A stretch of 64,000 nucleotides of DNA from Lysinibacillus irui (GTDB taxonomy: Bacteria; Bacillota; Bacilli; Bacillales_A; Planococcaceae): contig NZ_CP113527.1 of the NCBI RefSeq assembly GCF_028877475.1, positions 861,501-925,500 of the forward strand, read 5' to 3'. Positions 9,055-18,293 of this stretch are shown piece by piece (positions within the stretch are counted from its first letter, which is position 1; each line of letters begins with the position of its first letter). A model generated the notes under the pieces. It did not search any database. It was not told the DNA's origin and worked only from the letters and a program-made list of their open reading frames with translations. The translations under genes were made by a program, and so were the position numbers.

Positions 9055-10266
9055 TTAACAACGGATAGGCGGTGTTTGATAGTCCTTAGGTAGGGGGCGA
9101 TCCTTTGTTCCTTGTTCGATACTCAAATTGTATAGCTCAGCAGCATGAATATCGATAGCTAACATCGCATCATTGGTAGCTGCTACTCGGCTAATTAAAG
9201 GTAACTCAATATCCTTTTTGTGCTTACCTATATAAGCTTGTCCTTTAGAACTCATGCCTAGTAATCGAATAAAGGTTGGCTGTTCAAAACTTTGAAGCTG
9301 TTCTTTTGTAAAGCCAGTATAAATATGTGTGATCATACGTTGAAGACGAGTCCATGTATAACGTTTGGATTTTACTTTTTCCATAAAGCTATTGAAAGAA
9401 TTGCTGGTCTTGGCTGCCTTCACTATGGCATTTTCAATACCTTCTGTTACTTCTGCATAACGAGTGAGTTCTGAAGGTGTATGTCTTATTATAGTGAACT
9501 GCAATAATGGCCAAAATCTTTCCCAGCTTGCAAAATGGTTATATTTATTATACCAATCAGCTAAAAAGTCAAAAGTGGACTCTGGGACAACATTTTGCAC
9601 ACTCTGTAAAGAACTTGTGGACGCAAGAGCTTTACGTATACCCGTTGCACTGGCGATCGATGAATCTTCCTTTAAAACATCATGATAGCCTGCTGCGATG
9701 CGAGGAATTGTTAGTGGTTTAATATGGCTCCCAAGTGACTTGGCTGCTTCAAGATAATGAAAGCCCAGAATATTATTTGGTTGAGCAAGATCGATGTATG
9801 GAGCAGGGAACTTCTGAGAAAGCTGTTCATAGGCATAATGTAGACTTTTAGGATAGCTTGCACCTGTTTTAAGGCTTTCTTTAATAAGTATGTCATATTC
9901 TGAACGGTTGTGGTCAATCAGCTCAAAAGTGTTCAAAAACGGTTGAATAGAACCATTCTCACTACCAAAGGCAAACGACTCACAGCCAACAGCGCTTAAT
10001 AAAGAAATAGCGCCTTTTGCAAAATCGGAGGCAGGTGCTGTACTATAGACATAAGGAAGCTCGATCACTATATCCACACCGCCAGCAAGGGCCATTTTAG
10101 TACGTGTCCATTTATCAACCATGGCAGGTTCTCCACGTTGTAAAAATGTTCCGCTCATCACTGCAATGACGATATCCGCCTGTGCTACTTTTTTAGCCTG
10201 TTTTAAATGATAAGCATGTCCATTGTGAAAAGGATTATATTCAACAACAATTCCAACCGCTTGCAT
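9055..10266 (-). CDS. tmcAL: tRNA(Met) cytidine acetate ligase TmcAL
   Basis: Formerly YlbM. It forms N4-acetylcytidine at the wobble position of elongator tRNA(Met) from acetate and ATP. The 403-residue protein carries the nucleotidyltransferase HNGH motif at residues 14-17 in EYNPFHNGHAYHL, then VMSGTFLQRGEPA and IELPYVYS, all diagnostic. The ATG at 10266 has AAGGGGGA upstream. As in B. subtilis, it is convergent with ylbL and divergent from the yceD-rpmF operon. Confidence 0.93.
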   Translation of the reverse strand: MQAVGIVVEYNPFHNGHAYHLKQAKKVAQADIVIAVMSGTFLQRGEPAMVDKWTRTKMALAGGVDIVIELPYVYSTAPASDFAKGAISLLSAVGCESFAFGSENGSIQPFLNTFELIDHNRSEYDILIKESLKTGASYPKSLHYAYEQLSQKFPAPYIDLAQPNNILGFHYLEAAKSLGSHIKPLTIPRIAAGYHDVLKEDSSIASATGIRKALASTSSLQSVQNVVPESTFDFLADWYNKYNHFASWERFWPLLQFTIIRHTPSELTRYAEVTEGIENAIVKAAKTSNSFNSFMEKVKSKRYTWTRLQRMITHIYTGFTKEQLQSFEQPTFIRLLGMSSKGQAYIGKHKKDIELPLISRVAATNDAMLAIDIHAAELYNLSIEQGTKDRPLPKDYQTPPIRC

Positions 10267-10373
10267 GCTTTTCCCCCTTATAATTTGTGTCTTTATTTAA
10301 AACTGTAGGAGCAAATACACTTCTCATAGTATATAATTATAGGTGGGTTTTAAAGTGGTGACAAGAAATTATC

Positions 10374-10402
10374 TTGACATCTATTTTTACACATTATATA
10401 AT
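10374..10402 (+). promoter_or_regulatory. SigA promoter of yceD-rpmF
   Basis: Consensus TTGACA (10374-10379), 17-base spacer, TATAAT (10397-10402). Transcription should start near 10409, which rules out translation starts upstream of it. Confidence 0.85.
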
Positions 10403-10432
10403 CAACAGTGTTGTCTCGAGGTGATTAAACGA

Positions 10433-10966
10433 ATGAAATGGTCAATTCATCAATTATCTAAATACCGCCAAAACGGGATGCCAATCGATGCCTTTGTCCA
10501 GCTGGATGAAGTGATGGAGCGAAACCAGGATATTCGAGCAATTTCGCCCGTTCATGTAAAAGGGCTATGTACTTTTGGTGCATCGCAAATGACATGTCAG
10601 TTAACTGTGACAGCGACGTTAACACTTCCATGTGCTCGCACGTGGGAGGATGTTGAGTTTCCTATCGAAGTTGAGACAGTTGAAATTTTTAGCTGGATTG
10701 ACGAAGATAAGCGAGGAGACGATGACGGAGACATTCACTATATTGACGGTGAAGTCATCGACATGAAACCAGTTCTTGAGGAATTAATTTTACTTGAGGT
10801 ACCAATGCAAGTGTTCAAAGAAAATTCTGAAGGACAAATGCATGGTGGTAAAAATTGGTCTTATGCAACAGATGAAGACGTAGAGCTACACAAAAAAGCT
10901 GATGAACAAAAAGTGGATCCAAGACTAGCTGCTTTAGCTAAGTATTTTGATCAAACAGACGAATAG
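10433..10966 (+). CDS. yceD: YceD/YlbN family protein (DUF177), large-subunit rRNA accumulation
   Basis: DUF177 protein, 177 residues; members are linked to 23S rRNA accumulation and are almost always encoded next to rpmF, as here. Visible features are the C-rich strand LTVTATLTLPCART, the acidic loop DEDKRGDDDGDIHYIDGEVID, and the C-terminal VDPRLAALAKYFDQ signature. The ATG at 10433 has GAGGTG nine bases upstream and lies just after the predicted transcription start; an upstream in-frame GTG at 10355 precedes the promoter and is excluded. Co-transcribed with rpmF, 24 bases downstream. Confidence 0.9.
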   Translation: MKWSIHQLSKYRQNGMPIDAFVQLDEVMERNQDIRAISPVHVKGLCTFGASQMTCQLTVTATLTLPCARTWEDVEFPIEVETVEIFSWIDEDKRGDDDGDIHYIDGEVIDMKPVLEELILLEVPMQVFKENSEGQMHGGKNWSYATDEDVELHKKADEQKVDPRLAALAKYFDQTDE

Positions 10967-10990
10967 ACGATCTGTAAGGAGGTGCCATCA

Positions 10991-11164
10991 ATGGCTGTAC
11001 CATTTAGAAGAACTTCTAAAACTGCAAAAAGAAAGCGTCGTACGCATTTCAAATTATCTGTACCTGGTATGGTAACTTGCCCTAACTGTGGTGAGGCTAA
11101 ATTATCACACCGTGTTTGCAAAGCTTGCGGACAATACAAAGGTAAAGAAGTAGTTAGCAAATAA
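10991..11164 (+). CDS. rpmF: 50S ribosomal protein L32
   Basis: 57-residue ribosomal protein beginning [11 protein letters not shown], basic at the N-terminus, with an intact zinc ribbon: CPNC and CKAC pairs, the zinc-binding (C+) form. AAGGAGGTG sits seven bases upstream of the ATG. It is the second gene of the yceD-rpmF operon and is followed by a terminator. Confidence 0.96.
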   Translation: MAVPFRRTSKTAKRKRRTHFKLSVPGMVTCPNCGEAKLSHRVCKACGQYKGKEVVSK

Positions 11165-11183
11165 TACAGTGTTTGCTCACTTA

Positions 11184-11225
11184 AAAGGCTAGTAGAGAGA
11201 CCATGGCTCTTTACTAGCCTTTTTG
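11184..11225 (+). terminator. Terminator after rpmF
   Basis: Stem AAAGGCTAGTA (11184-11194) with TACTAGCCTTT (11212-11222), extended by weaker inner pairs, followed by a short T run. Confidence 0.88.
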
Positions 11226-11327
11226 TTGGCTTAAAAAGACGGAATATTTTGTTGATTATGAAGTTCTTTACAATAGTAAAATAATTGTATGATACAATTT
11301 ATTCATTGAAACAAAGGGGGGAACAAT

Positions 11328-12095
11328 ATGTCTTATAAAATTGATAATGCTGATGGCATTATGACGTTTACAATTAATCGTGAAGAGAAGCGGAATGCGG
11401 TTAATGATGAGGTTATGGATGGTCTTCAAGAAGTCATTACATATATTCGTCAGCATGAAGATGTCCGATTTTTAGTAGTGACAGGTGCTGGTGATAAATC
11501 ATTTTGTTCTGGTGGGGATTTATCAGAGTTTCATTCGTTAGAAACAGAAGATGAGGCATTTGGTATGTTAAGTAAGATGGGGAAAATATTATATGAACTT
11601 GCAACACTGCCGGTGCCGACTATTGCTCTTATAAATGGTACTGCTGTTGGAGGTGGTTGTGAGATTGCTACAGCCTGTGATTTTCGTCTAGTGGCAAGTC
11701 ATGCGAAGTGTGGCTTTATTCAAGGGACCTTAGCGATTACAAGTGGTTGGGGTGGTGGTACATACTTATTTGAGCGGGGATTACGCCATGATCGTGCGAT
11801 GAAGATGCTTGTAGATGCAAAGCCATATCCCGCACAGCTATTATATGAGATAGGGTGGGCTATGCGTGTTTTTGAAGGCTCGAAAGAAGAAGCGTTGGAT
11901 GATTTTATTGAACATATGCGTAAAATCCATCCTTCTGTTCATAAGGCGTATAAAGAAATTGAACTTCGGAAGTGGCGTGAATGCAATATGTATGAGCGTG
12001 TAATGGAGGAAGTTCGGACATGTGCAAAGTTGTGGGAAAGTGACGCGCACCACCAAGCAGTTAATAATTTCTTGACAAAGAATAATAATAAGTAA
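11328..12095 (+). CDS. Enoyl-CoA hydratase/isomerase family protein
   Basis: Crotonase-fold protein of 255 residues. Oxyanion-hole segments are visible: FCSGGDLSEF and the VGGGCEIATACDFRL helix; N-terminal TINREEKRNAVN is typical. The usual catalytic Glu positions are replaced or shifted around FIQGTLAITSGWGGG, where Gly-Thr stands instead of the P-E pair, so the reaction may not be a standard hydration. The substrate is unknown. AAAGGGGGG precedes the ATG. It is a single-gene unit between two terminators. Confidence 0.85.
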   Translation: MSYKIDNADGIMTFTINREEKRNAVNDEVMDGLQEVITYIRQHEDVRFLVVTGAGDKSFCSGGDLSEFHSLETEDEAFGMLSKMGKILYELATLPVPTIALINGTAVGGGCEIATACDFRLVASHAKCGFIQGTLAITSGWGGGTYLFERGLRHDRAMKMLVDAKPYPAQLLYEIGWAMRVFEGSKEEALDDFIEHMRKIHPSVHKAYKEIELRKWRECNMYERVMEEVRTCAKLWESDAHHQAVNNFLTKNNNK

Positions 12096-12103
12096 TGTAT
12101 AGA

Positions 12104-12141
12104 GGCAGTGATAAGAGGAAATCAAGATCACTGTCTTTTTT
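12104..12141 (+). terminator. Terminator after enoyl-CoA hydratase gene
   Basis: Nine-base stem GGCAGTGAT (12104-12112) with ATCACTGTC (12127-12135), one G-U pair, then six T. Confidence 0.85.
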
Positions 12142-12205
12142 CATGCAATGATTCTATTTTGCTCGTTACTGCATATAGTAGTAAAAAATGCGAGGGTGAT
12201 AGATT

Positions 12206-12583
12206 ATGGAATTGAAAAAAAGAAAAGATCAATGGACAAAGGAAGACGATGAAAGACTAGCAGAGATTGTCTTGCATAATGTGCAAAATGGTAAAACGCA
12301 GCTAGAAGCCTTTGAAATGGCGGCTGCAGAACTAGGTCGTACAAAACAAGCATGTGGTTTCCGCTGGAATAAAACATTACGTGGTCAATATAGTCAGTCG
12401 CTATTAGCTGTGCGAAATCAGCCGCAACAATCTATGCGAAGTCACTTGAAATTGGCATTGACAAGTTTTGACGAATTAACTGAGGCTTATCAAACGCTTG
12501 AAATGAAGCATCGTGAATTGCAAAATGAGCATGAGAAATTGGTGAAATGGCTACAGCAAGGCTATTCATTGATGAAAGATTAA
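12206..12583 (+). CDS. RsfA/YlbO family DNA-binding regulator
   Basis: 125-residue protein with an N-terminal Myb/SANT-like domain (QWTKEDDERLAEIVL ... LGRTKQACGFRWNKTLR) and a C-terminal coiled coil (about residues 90-118, EMKHRELQNEHEKLVKWL). RsfA-type proteins are prespore transcription factors, and ylbO, at this position in B. subtilis, belongs to the same family. GAGGGTGAT lies upstream of the ATG. Its target genes cannot be read from the sequence. Confidence 0.85.
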   Translation: MELKKRKDQWTKEDDERLAEIVLHNVQNGKTQLEAFEMAAAELGRTKQACGFRWNKTLRGQYSQSLLAVRNQPQQSMRSHLKLALTSFDELTEAYQTLEMKHRELQNEHEKLVKWLQQGYSLMKD

Positions 12584-12938
12584 AGTGACAGGTGTGAGGC
12601 ATTTTTAAACAATGAAATTCATTGCTTTTCTGGAGGTAAAACCCTTTCTGTATATCGTCAACAATCAAACAATCCTGTATAATAAAAGAACCAATATTTA
12701 AGGTGCCTTAGATCTAATCTAGGGCACCTTATTCTTATCGTTTTATTTTGGCTTTGGAAATTTCTTTTGTCCGAAAGAGGAGCACTTGTAGCGTTCAATC
12801 ACCATGTCCTGAGTGGATGACGATGCCTGATTTAATGGTTCTGAAATCTCAGGGTAGTGAAAGACATAGTTTAGTTAACCGTTATCATAAGAAGTGACTC
12901 AGAGGACAGTACACATTGAGATAGAAAGGGTGTAAAAA
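12584..12938. other. Intergenic region between rsfA-like gene and panE
   Basis: 355 bases without a supported gene. It contains the terminator at 12700-12730. Downstream are small inverted repeats such as CCTGAG/CTCAGG (near 12809 and 12851). ylbP, found here in B. subtilis, is absent and I see no remnant of it. Confidence 0.5.
12700..12730 (+). terminator. Probable terminator after rsfA-like gene
   Basis: Fourteen-base stem (12700-12713 with 12717-12730) with one G-U pair and a three-base loop; the T run after it is interrupted, so efficiency is uncertain. Confidence 0.55.
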
Positions 12939-13841
12939 ATGAAAGTGGCCATAATAGGTGCCGGAGCAGTTGGTCAATTAACAGCAAGTTTTTTAGCTGA
13001 GTCGGGTACATCGGTATCATTGGTTGTGAGAAGACAGGAGCAGGTTAATGAGCTAAATACTAAAAAGTTGACACGTATCAACGTGGACGGAACTAAAACT
13101 GTGCAAAATATTGTTTCTACAACAAATTTGACTTCTCTTCCAATGCAAGATTTACTAGTGATTGCTGTAAAATATAGTCATTTGCAACAGCTCTATAAAC
13201 AATTAGCTTTATTACCAAGTGATATGCCGTTATTATTTATGCAAAATGGATTAGCGCATTTTGAGGAAGTGTTAAACTTACCACAAAAAAACATTGCCTT
13301 TTGCTCTGTGTCCTTTGGTGCTCAAAGGGTAGATCAAACAACGGTTTGTCATAGAGGAGTAGGACTGTGTAAAATTGCTGTAGAACGAGGGAAACAACAC
13401 ACCTTTGAGAAGTTACTTCAATTACATTGTTCTTTGTTTCCTGTTGAAATGGTTAGTAATGCGGAGCAAATGCTTTTTGACAAAGCCATACTTAATAGTT
13501 TGATTAATCCTTTAACTGCTGTACTACAATTAAACAACGGGGAGTTAGTAACAAATAAACAAGCGTTTTTACTGATGGAAAATATTTATCAAGAGCTTAC
13601 TGAAGCGTTTGAAAACATGGAACACTCCATATCTTTTGGTGATGTGGTAGACTTATGTAGGAAAACAGCCGAAAATACATCATCTATGCTGGCGGATCGC
13701 CTGCAGGGTAGAAAAAGTGAAATTGAAACAATAGTTGGCGTCATTTTAAACAAAGCATTGGCAAAGGGTCATCATTTGCCAACTTTGCGTACTTTATATC
13801 ACCAAGTACTTGCACTAGAGGAGAGCGGTGAAAGAAGTTGA
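12939..13841 (+). CDS. panE: 2-dehydropantoate 2-reductase
   Basis: NADPH-dependent ketopantoate reductase of pantothenate synthesis (B. subtilis ylbQ position). The 300-residue protein opens with the Rossmann motif AIIGAGAVGQLTA, then VRRQEQ, and has VIAVKYSHLQQ, MQNGLAHFE and the catalytic Lys region FDKAILNSLINPLTAVL. AAAGGG lies upstream of the ATG. The last four bases overlap the TTG start of the next gene, so the two are coupled. Paralogues act on other 2-keto acids; the genomic position favours PanE. Confidence 0.87.
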   Translation: MKVAIIGAGAVGQLTASFLAESGTSVSLVVRRQEQVNELNTKKLTRINVDGTKTVQNIVSTTNLTSLPMQDLLVIAVKYSHLQQLYKQLALLPSDMPLLFMQNGLAHFEEVLNLPQKNIAFCSVSFGAQRVDQTTVCHRGVGLCKIAVERGKQHTFEKLLQLHCSLFPVEMVSNAEQMLFDKAILNSLINPLTAVLQLNNGELVTNKQAFLLMENIYQELTEAFENMEHSISFGDVVDLCRKTAENTSSMLADRLQGRKSEIETIVGVILNKALAKGHHLPTLRTLYHQVLALEESGERS

Positions 13842-14233
13842 AAGACCTTTTACATATCGTGATTAGTATCATTATTTTTTGTCCAATAGTTCTTTTTGTT
13901 ATTGTTTATCTCGTAGGTAGAAAAATTAAAATTCGTGGCACACATGCTTTTGGAGCAGCCTCTGATGTTACGACATTGTGTTTGTTTTTTTCGGTCCCCT
14001 TAGCTATTGGGGTGTTGTGGCGTGTGAATGTAGGAGCACTTTTAGTGATTCTTGCACTAATGATGGCTATGATTTTTACATATATTGATTGGCGAACGAA
14101 AAAGGAACTAGAAGTGATGCCGTTATTAAAGAAGATTTGGCGTTTTTTGTTTTTAATACTTAGTACAGCATACGTAGTCATTTGTATCGTAGGCGTTATT
14201 CAATCCATTATAGAATATTTACATGTAGTCTAA
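13838..14233 (+). CDS. DUF3397 family membrane protein
   Basis: 131-residue protein with four hydrophobic segments (about residues 5-26, 43-60, 63-82 and 102-124), matching the small integral membrane family DUF3397, which sits next to panE/bshC in Bacillales. Start is TTG at 13838, overlapping the panE stop by four bases with GGTGAAAG upstream. Function unknown. Confidence 0.78.
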   Translation: MKDLLHIVISIIIFCPIVLFVIVYLVGRKIKIRGTHAFGAASDVTTLCLFFSVPLAIGVLWRVNVGALLVILALMMAMIFTYIDWRTKKELEVMPLLKKIWRFLFLILSTAYVVICIVGVIQSIIEYLHVV

Positions 14234-14607
14234 GCATTTTCTTTTCATGTTGAAGCTATAAGCGTTAAAATAGTAGCATTGAAAATAGTTATTAAAAAAT
14301 CATTTTGTATGAATGGGAATATTCATTGCATTTATACACCTTAGTGCTAGAAGCATAGTATTGGGTGAAAACATTAAATTTAATTTTTTTGTATGTTTTT
14401 GTACCGAATGAACAGGAATGGGTACCCTTCTTAGAGGGAGCTTTTAAGATACTCGTCCTCTGGCATAAGGTGTATCCACATTATGTTGCCTAAAGTATTT
14501 TTCGAGCAAGTTCGGAAAAACCGAATTGGGATTATGTGCATAGTATGAATGGAATAATTTCTCGTTCCAAGTAAGAATGATTTAGTGAGTAGAGGAGTTT
14601 ATGATAA
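14234..14607. other. Intergenic region upstream of bshC
   Basis: 374 AT-rich bases without a supported ORF on either strand. No consensus promoter, known riboswitch or strong terminator was recognised. Short inverted repeats occur around 14420-14465. Confidence 0.5.
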
Positions 14608-16224
14608 ATGAAACTGGAGTCTATCCAAGTACCTATAAAAAATCATGTGCTAGCAGATTACTGGTCGCCAAATACTGCTATTCATCAGTTTTTTGAATAT
14701 GATTATAATGATCAAGCTTTTGAGGATCGAGCGAAGCATTTAGCCCAACATGCCCGTGATCAAAAAGAATTAACAGCTATCATCCGACAATTTATGGAGC
14801 CGTTTGGGCTATCCCAAAAAGCGAACGAACACTTAGAACAACTAGAGCAAGGAGCTATGGTAGTAGTTGGTGGACAACAAGCAGGTATCTTAACTGGCCC
14901 TCTTTACTCCGTTCATAAAGCTATTTCAGTGATAGCATTAGCCAAAGAGCAAAGTGTAAAGCTGCAACAGCCTGTTATCCCTGTTTTTTGGATAGCCGGA
15001 GAAGATCATGATTTAGAAGAAATTAATCACACGTATACAGTTCATGGAGAACTACTGAAAAAGCGTGCATACAGTGAGCGATCTAGACGTAAGACGATGG
15101 CGTCTGCAACAACGTTAAACAAAGAAGCGATGACACAATTGATTAACACAATTGTTCGAGATATTGGTGAAACGGAGTTTACGGAAGCGCTAATTAAACA
15201 ATTGGTGGACGCATTAAATGATAGTGAAACATTTACGGATTTCTTTGTTTGTTTAATGAATCAACTGTTCAAAGAAGAAGGCTTGTTGTTAATTGATGCT
15301 GCTGACTTCCAATTCCGCCAATTTGAAAGTAAATATTTTGCACAAATTATTCAAAACAATGAAGAAATTGCTAGAGTAGTAACCGAAAAGGAAGAAGAGC
15401 TTGAGCAAGCAGGCTACGGGAAGCCTATTTTGGCAACAGCTGAAGCAGCCAATTTATTCTATGTGGAGGATGGAGAACGTCATCTTTTAGAACGGAAAAA
15501 TGAGCTGTTTGTTAATTTAGCAGCGAACATCAAGTTTTCACAAGAAGAGCTACTAGATATTGCAGAAAAGCACCCTGAACGTTTAAGTAATAACGTAGTG
15601 ACTCGTCCTTTGATGCAGGAGATGGCACTGCCTGTCCTAGCGTTTGTTGGAGGACCTGGTGAATTGGCCTATTGGGCTACACTGAAAAATGCATTCAAGG
15701 TATTAGATCTACAAATGCCAATTTTTGCACCACGTCTTCATATCACAATTGTTACAAGACATGTAGAACAGTTGTTACGTGAGCATCAACTAACGGTTTC
15801 AGACGTTTGGGAAGGAAAGGCATTGCAATTGAAAGAACGCTTTATTGCAGATGTTCAGGATAGTGAAGCGAAGCGTCAAATTCATGACATGCAGCAATTA
15901 TTAACTGAAAAGTATGAGGAGCTAGCATCCTACTTAGAGAAACAACAATTGCATTTAGATAAAATCCTTGAGAAAAATCAAGAAAATCATGCGAAGCAAT
16001 TTGATTACCTACAGCAAAAAATTGAACAAACTGTACTAAGTAAGCATGAAACGACTATTCGTAAATTCACGACATTGCAAAATGAGTTGTACCCAAATGA
16101 TGGTTTCCAAGAGAGAACCTATAATCCATACCAATATTTCAATGAGTTTGGACCTATGTTAATAACTGAAATGCTAAAGCAAAATTATAGCATCGGTAAA
16201 CACCACTATTTACTTTATTTATAA
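14608..16224 (+). CDS. bshC: Bacillithiol biosynthesis cysteine-adding enzyme BshC
   Basis: Last step of bacillithiol synthesis, joining cysteine to GlcN-malate. The 538-residue protein matches BshC throughout: VVVGGQQAGILTGPLYSVHKA, PVFWIAGEDHDLEEINHTY with the His/Asp/Glu cluster, FVGGPGELAYWATLK, and a coiled-coil insertion around residues 425-480. GAGGAG precedes the ATG. It lies directly upstream of mraZ, as yllA does in B. subtilis. Confidence 0.94.
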   Translation: MKLESIQVPIKNHVLADYWSPNTAIHQFFEYDYNDQAFEDRAKHLAQHARDQKELTAIIRQFMEPFGLSQKANEHLEQLEQGAMVVVGGQQAGILTGPLYSVHKAISVIALAKEQSVKLQQPVIPVFWIAGEDHDLEEINHTYTVHGELLKKRAYSERSRRKTMASATTLNKEAMTQLINTIVRDIGETEFTEALIKQLVDALNDSETFTDFFVCLMNQLFKEEGLLLIDAADFQFRQFESKYFAQIIQNNEEIARVVTEKEEELEQAGYGKPILATAEAANLFYVEDGERHLLERKNELFVNLAANIKFSQEELLDIAEKHPERLSNNVVTRPLMQEMALPVLAFVGGPGELAYWATLKNAFKVLDLQMPIFAPRLHITIVTRHVEQLLREHQLTVSDVWEGKALQLKERFIADVQDSEAKRQIHDMQQLLTEKYEELASYLEKQQLHLDKILEKNQENHAKQFDYLQQKIEQTVLSKHETTIRKFTTLQNELYPNDGFQERTYNPYQYFNEFGPMLITEMLKQNYSIGKHHYLLYL

Positions 16225-16306
16225 ACGTAATATCAGGTGCTTTTTACCTAAGTGATTATTTGATATCATGTGGATATGATGAATGATGTCTGAAAAAGTA
16301 GTATTT

Positions 16307-16340
16307 AAAGAGCTATCCTACTATGGGTAGCTCTTTTTTT
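16307..16340 (+). terminator. Terminator after bshC
   Basis: Twelve-base stem AAAGAGCTATCC (16307-16318) with GGGTAGCTCTTT (16325-16336), one G-U pair, followed by T. It isolates the dcw cluster from bshC. Confidence 0.88.
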
Positions 16341-16420
16341 ATGTCCTTTAGCATATGTCGGATAATTCCCTAAAGGTCTAATTGCATATTAAGCGATAAA
16401 ATGTCAAGTTTTTTTTAAAA

Positions 16421-16470
16421 AAAGTGGAGGAAAGTGGGGGGATGTGGTACATTATTTAATAAAGTGGGGT
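16421..16470 (+). promoter_or_regulatory. MraZ operator repeats upstream of mraZ
   Basis: Direct repeats in exact 10-base phase: AAAGTGGAGG (16421), AAAGTGGGGG (16431), a diverged GATGTGGTAC (16441) and, after one skipped turn, AAAGTGGGGT (16461). They fit the AAAGTGKNNN boxes bound by MraZ in Mollicutes. They flank and overlap the promoter, which suggests autorepression of the dcw operon. Confidence 0.7.
16445..16453 (+). promoter_or_regulatory. Extended -10 promoter of mraZ/dcw operon
   Basis: TGGTACATT fits TGn-TAnnnT and lies within the MraZ box array. No -35 match is seen at 17 bases, where box 1 lies. Predicted start near 16460. Confidence 0.5.
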
Positions 16471-16477
16471 GAGTAGT

Positions 16478-16909
16478 ATGTTCATGGGAGAATATCAACA
16501 CTCCGTTGATGCGAAAGGGCGATTAATCGTACCGGCAAAATTTCGTGACGCTTTAGGCGAAACGTTTGTTGTTACAAGAGGTCTCGATAACTGTCTATTT
16601 GGCTATCCTATGAATGAATGGCGAAAACTCGAAGAAAAATTAAAAGGTTTACCAATGACCAAAAAAGATACACGTGCATTTGCAAGGTTTTTCTTTTCTG
16701 GAGCAACAGAGGTAGAAATAGACAAGCAGGGGCGCATCAATATCCCAACAACACTTATGCAACATGCACATCTTGTCAAGGAGTGTGTGGTGTTAGGCGT
16801 TTCAAATCGAATTGAGATTTGGGCTAAAGATGCTTGGGAAGATTACTTTAGTGAGTCTGAACAATCTTTTAATGAAATTGCAGAAAATATGATTGGCTTT
16901 GATTTTTAA
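16478..16909 (+). CDS. mraZ: Transcriptional regulator MraZ
   Basis: AbrB-like double-barrel DNA-binding protein that heads the dcw cluster and represses it in several bacteria. The 143-residue protein has two tandem MraZ domains, each with the DXXGR motif: [13 protein letters not shown] and [14 protein letters not shown] start it at the ATG at 16478 (MFMGEYQHS), as in homologues, rather than at the GTG at 16469; GGGGTGAG lies just upstream. Operator-like repeats precede it. Confidence 0.94.
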   Translation: MFMGEYQHSVDAKGRLIVPAKFRDALGETFVVTRGLDNCLFGYPMNEWRKLEEKLKGLPMTKKDTRAFARFFFSGATEVEIDKQGRINIPTTLMQHAHLVKECVVLGVSNRIEIWAKDAWEDYFSESEQSFNEIAENMIGFDF

Positions 16910-16970
16910 CTTTGATAGGTATTACAACGCAAATGTTGTATGAGGTTAAGGCCTGAAAGGAGCGTGTGGT

Positions 16971-17921
16971 ATGTTCGATCATACAACCGTGTTATTAAAA
17001 GAAACTGTTGATGGGTTGAACATCGATCCTGATGGTGTATATGTGGACTGTACGCTAGGCGGTGCAGGACACAGTGAATATTTAGTACAACAATTATCAG
17101 ATAAAGGCCGTTTAATTTGCTTTGACCAGGATATGACGGCTATTGAAAATGCGAAGGTTCGATTAGCGCCCTATATTGAGCGTGTGACATTTATTCATTC
17201 GAATTTCCGTTATTTAAAAGAGGAGCTATTGGCTCATGGTATCGATCAAGTTGACGGTATTTTATATGACTTAGGCGTATCTTCTCCACAATTAGATACA
17301 CCTGAGCGAGGCTTTAGCTATCACCATGATGCACCACTCGATATGCGTATGGACCAAACGGCAACACTTACAGCATTTGATGTTGTCAATCAATGGGCAT
17401 ACGAAGATCTCGTACGGATATTTTTCCGATATGGGGAAGAAAAATTTTCGAAGCAAGTGGCTCGTAAAATTGAGGAGGCCCGTAAACTAGCACCGATTGA
17501 AACTACTGGTCAACTAGTCGAGCTGATTAAAGAGGGTATTCCAGCAGCGGCACGCCGAAAAGGTGGACATCCAGCAAAGCGCATTTTCCAAGCAATACGA
17601 ATTGCTGTAAATGATGAGCTAGGCGCAGCAGAGGATTCATTAGTCGATGCGATTGATATGATTAACGTAGGGGGGCGCATTAGTGTCATTACGTTCCATT
17701 CATTGGAGGACCGCCTATGTAAGACAATCTTTAAGGAAGCGTCATCATTACCGGAATTACCACCAAATTTACCTGTAATTCCTGATGACATGAAACCTAC
17801 TTTAAAGCTTATTACACGAAAGCCAATCATTCCTTCAGAAGAGGAATTGGCAGTAAATAATCGTGCGCGTTCAGCGAAGCTTAGAGTGGTGGAAAAAATT
17901 AACGACAAAGGGCGTGAGTAA
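16971..17921 (+). CDS. rsmH: 16S rRNA (cytosine1402-N4)-methyltransferase RsmH (MraW)
   Basis: SAM-dependent methyltransferase acting on C1402 of 16S rRNA. The 316-residue protein shows the family start [16 protein letters not shown] motif [45 protein letters not shown] and [19 protein letters not shown] precedes the ATG. The stop abuts the ftsL start with no gap. Confidence 0.95.
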   Translation: MFDHTTVLLKETVDGLNIDPDGVYVDCTLGGAGHSEYLVQQLSDKGRLICFDQDMTAIENAKVRLAPYIERVTFIHSNFRYLKEELLAHGIDQVDGILYDLGVSSPQLDTPERGFSYHHDAPLDMRMDQTATLTAFDVVNQWAYEDLVRIFFRYGEEKFSKQVARKIEEARKLAPIETTGQLVELIKEGIPAAARRKGGHPAKRIFQAIRIAVNDELGAAEDSLVDAIDMINVGGRISVITFHSLEDRLCKTIFKEASSLPELPPNLPVIPDDMKPTLKLITRKPIIPSEEELAVNNRARSAKLRVVEKINDKGRE

Positions 17922-18293
17922 ATGGCAGCAGTTCGTGTAAGGCAACAGCACCAACATCAACAAGTGCAACAACCGATAACACCACCTAGTCCACAACCCA
18001 CTATCATACGTCGTAAAAAAACGAACCAGAAGTTTGAAAAAACAATGCTACTAGTTTTAGTTGGCATTATCGCTGTATTAGGAGTGCTAGTATTAAATAA
18101 CCAAGCAGCTATTCAAACAACAAGTATGGACATTCAAAAGATCGAATCAGAAGCAGAAGAGATTGCGAAACAGAATGTTGACTTAACGGTTCGTGTAAGT
18201 GAACTTTCTACATACGAAAATATCTGGAAAAAAGCAAAAGAACTCGGTTTAACTCAAAATGAGAAAAATGTAAAGGTAGTGCCGGGAGAATGA
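17922..18293 (+). CDS. ftsL: Cell division protein FtsL
   Basis: Small bitopic divisome protein that works with DivIB and DivIC at the septum. The 123-residue product has a Gln/His/Pro-rich cytoplasmic tail (about residues 7-27), one membrane helix (41-59) and an extracellular coiled coil (about 65-105). It starts immediately after rsmH and overlaps pbpB by four bases (ATGA), which implies translational coupling. The overall sequence is weakly conserved, as is normal for FtsL; position and architecture identify it. Confidence 0.9.
   Translation: MAAVRVRQQHQHQQVQQPITPPSPQPTIIRRKKTNQKFEKTMLLVLVGIIAVLGVLVLNNQAAIQTTSMDIQKIESEAEEIAKQNVDLTVRVSELSTYENIWKKAKELGLTQNEKNVKVVPGE

Noticed and set aside
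10343-10432. N-terminal extension of YceD in the same frame
   Set aside because: It lies across the consensus promoter at 10374-10402, so it cannot be on that transcript; the later ATG has a good ribosome site.
11267-11293. TTTACA...TATGAT upstream of the enoyl-CoA hydratase gene
   Set aside because: Spacer is only 15 bases; too weak to list as a promoter.
12760-12930. Small inverted repeats before panE considered as a riboswitch
   Set aside because: No match to conserved cores of SAM, TPP, FMN, lysine, purine or c-di-GMP riboswitches.
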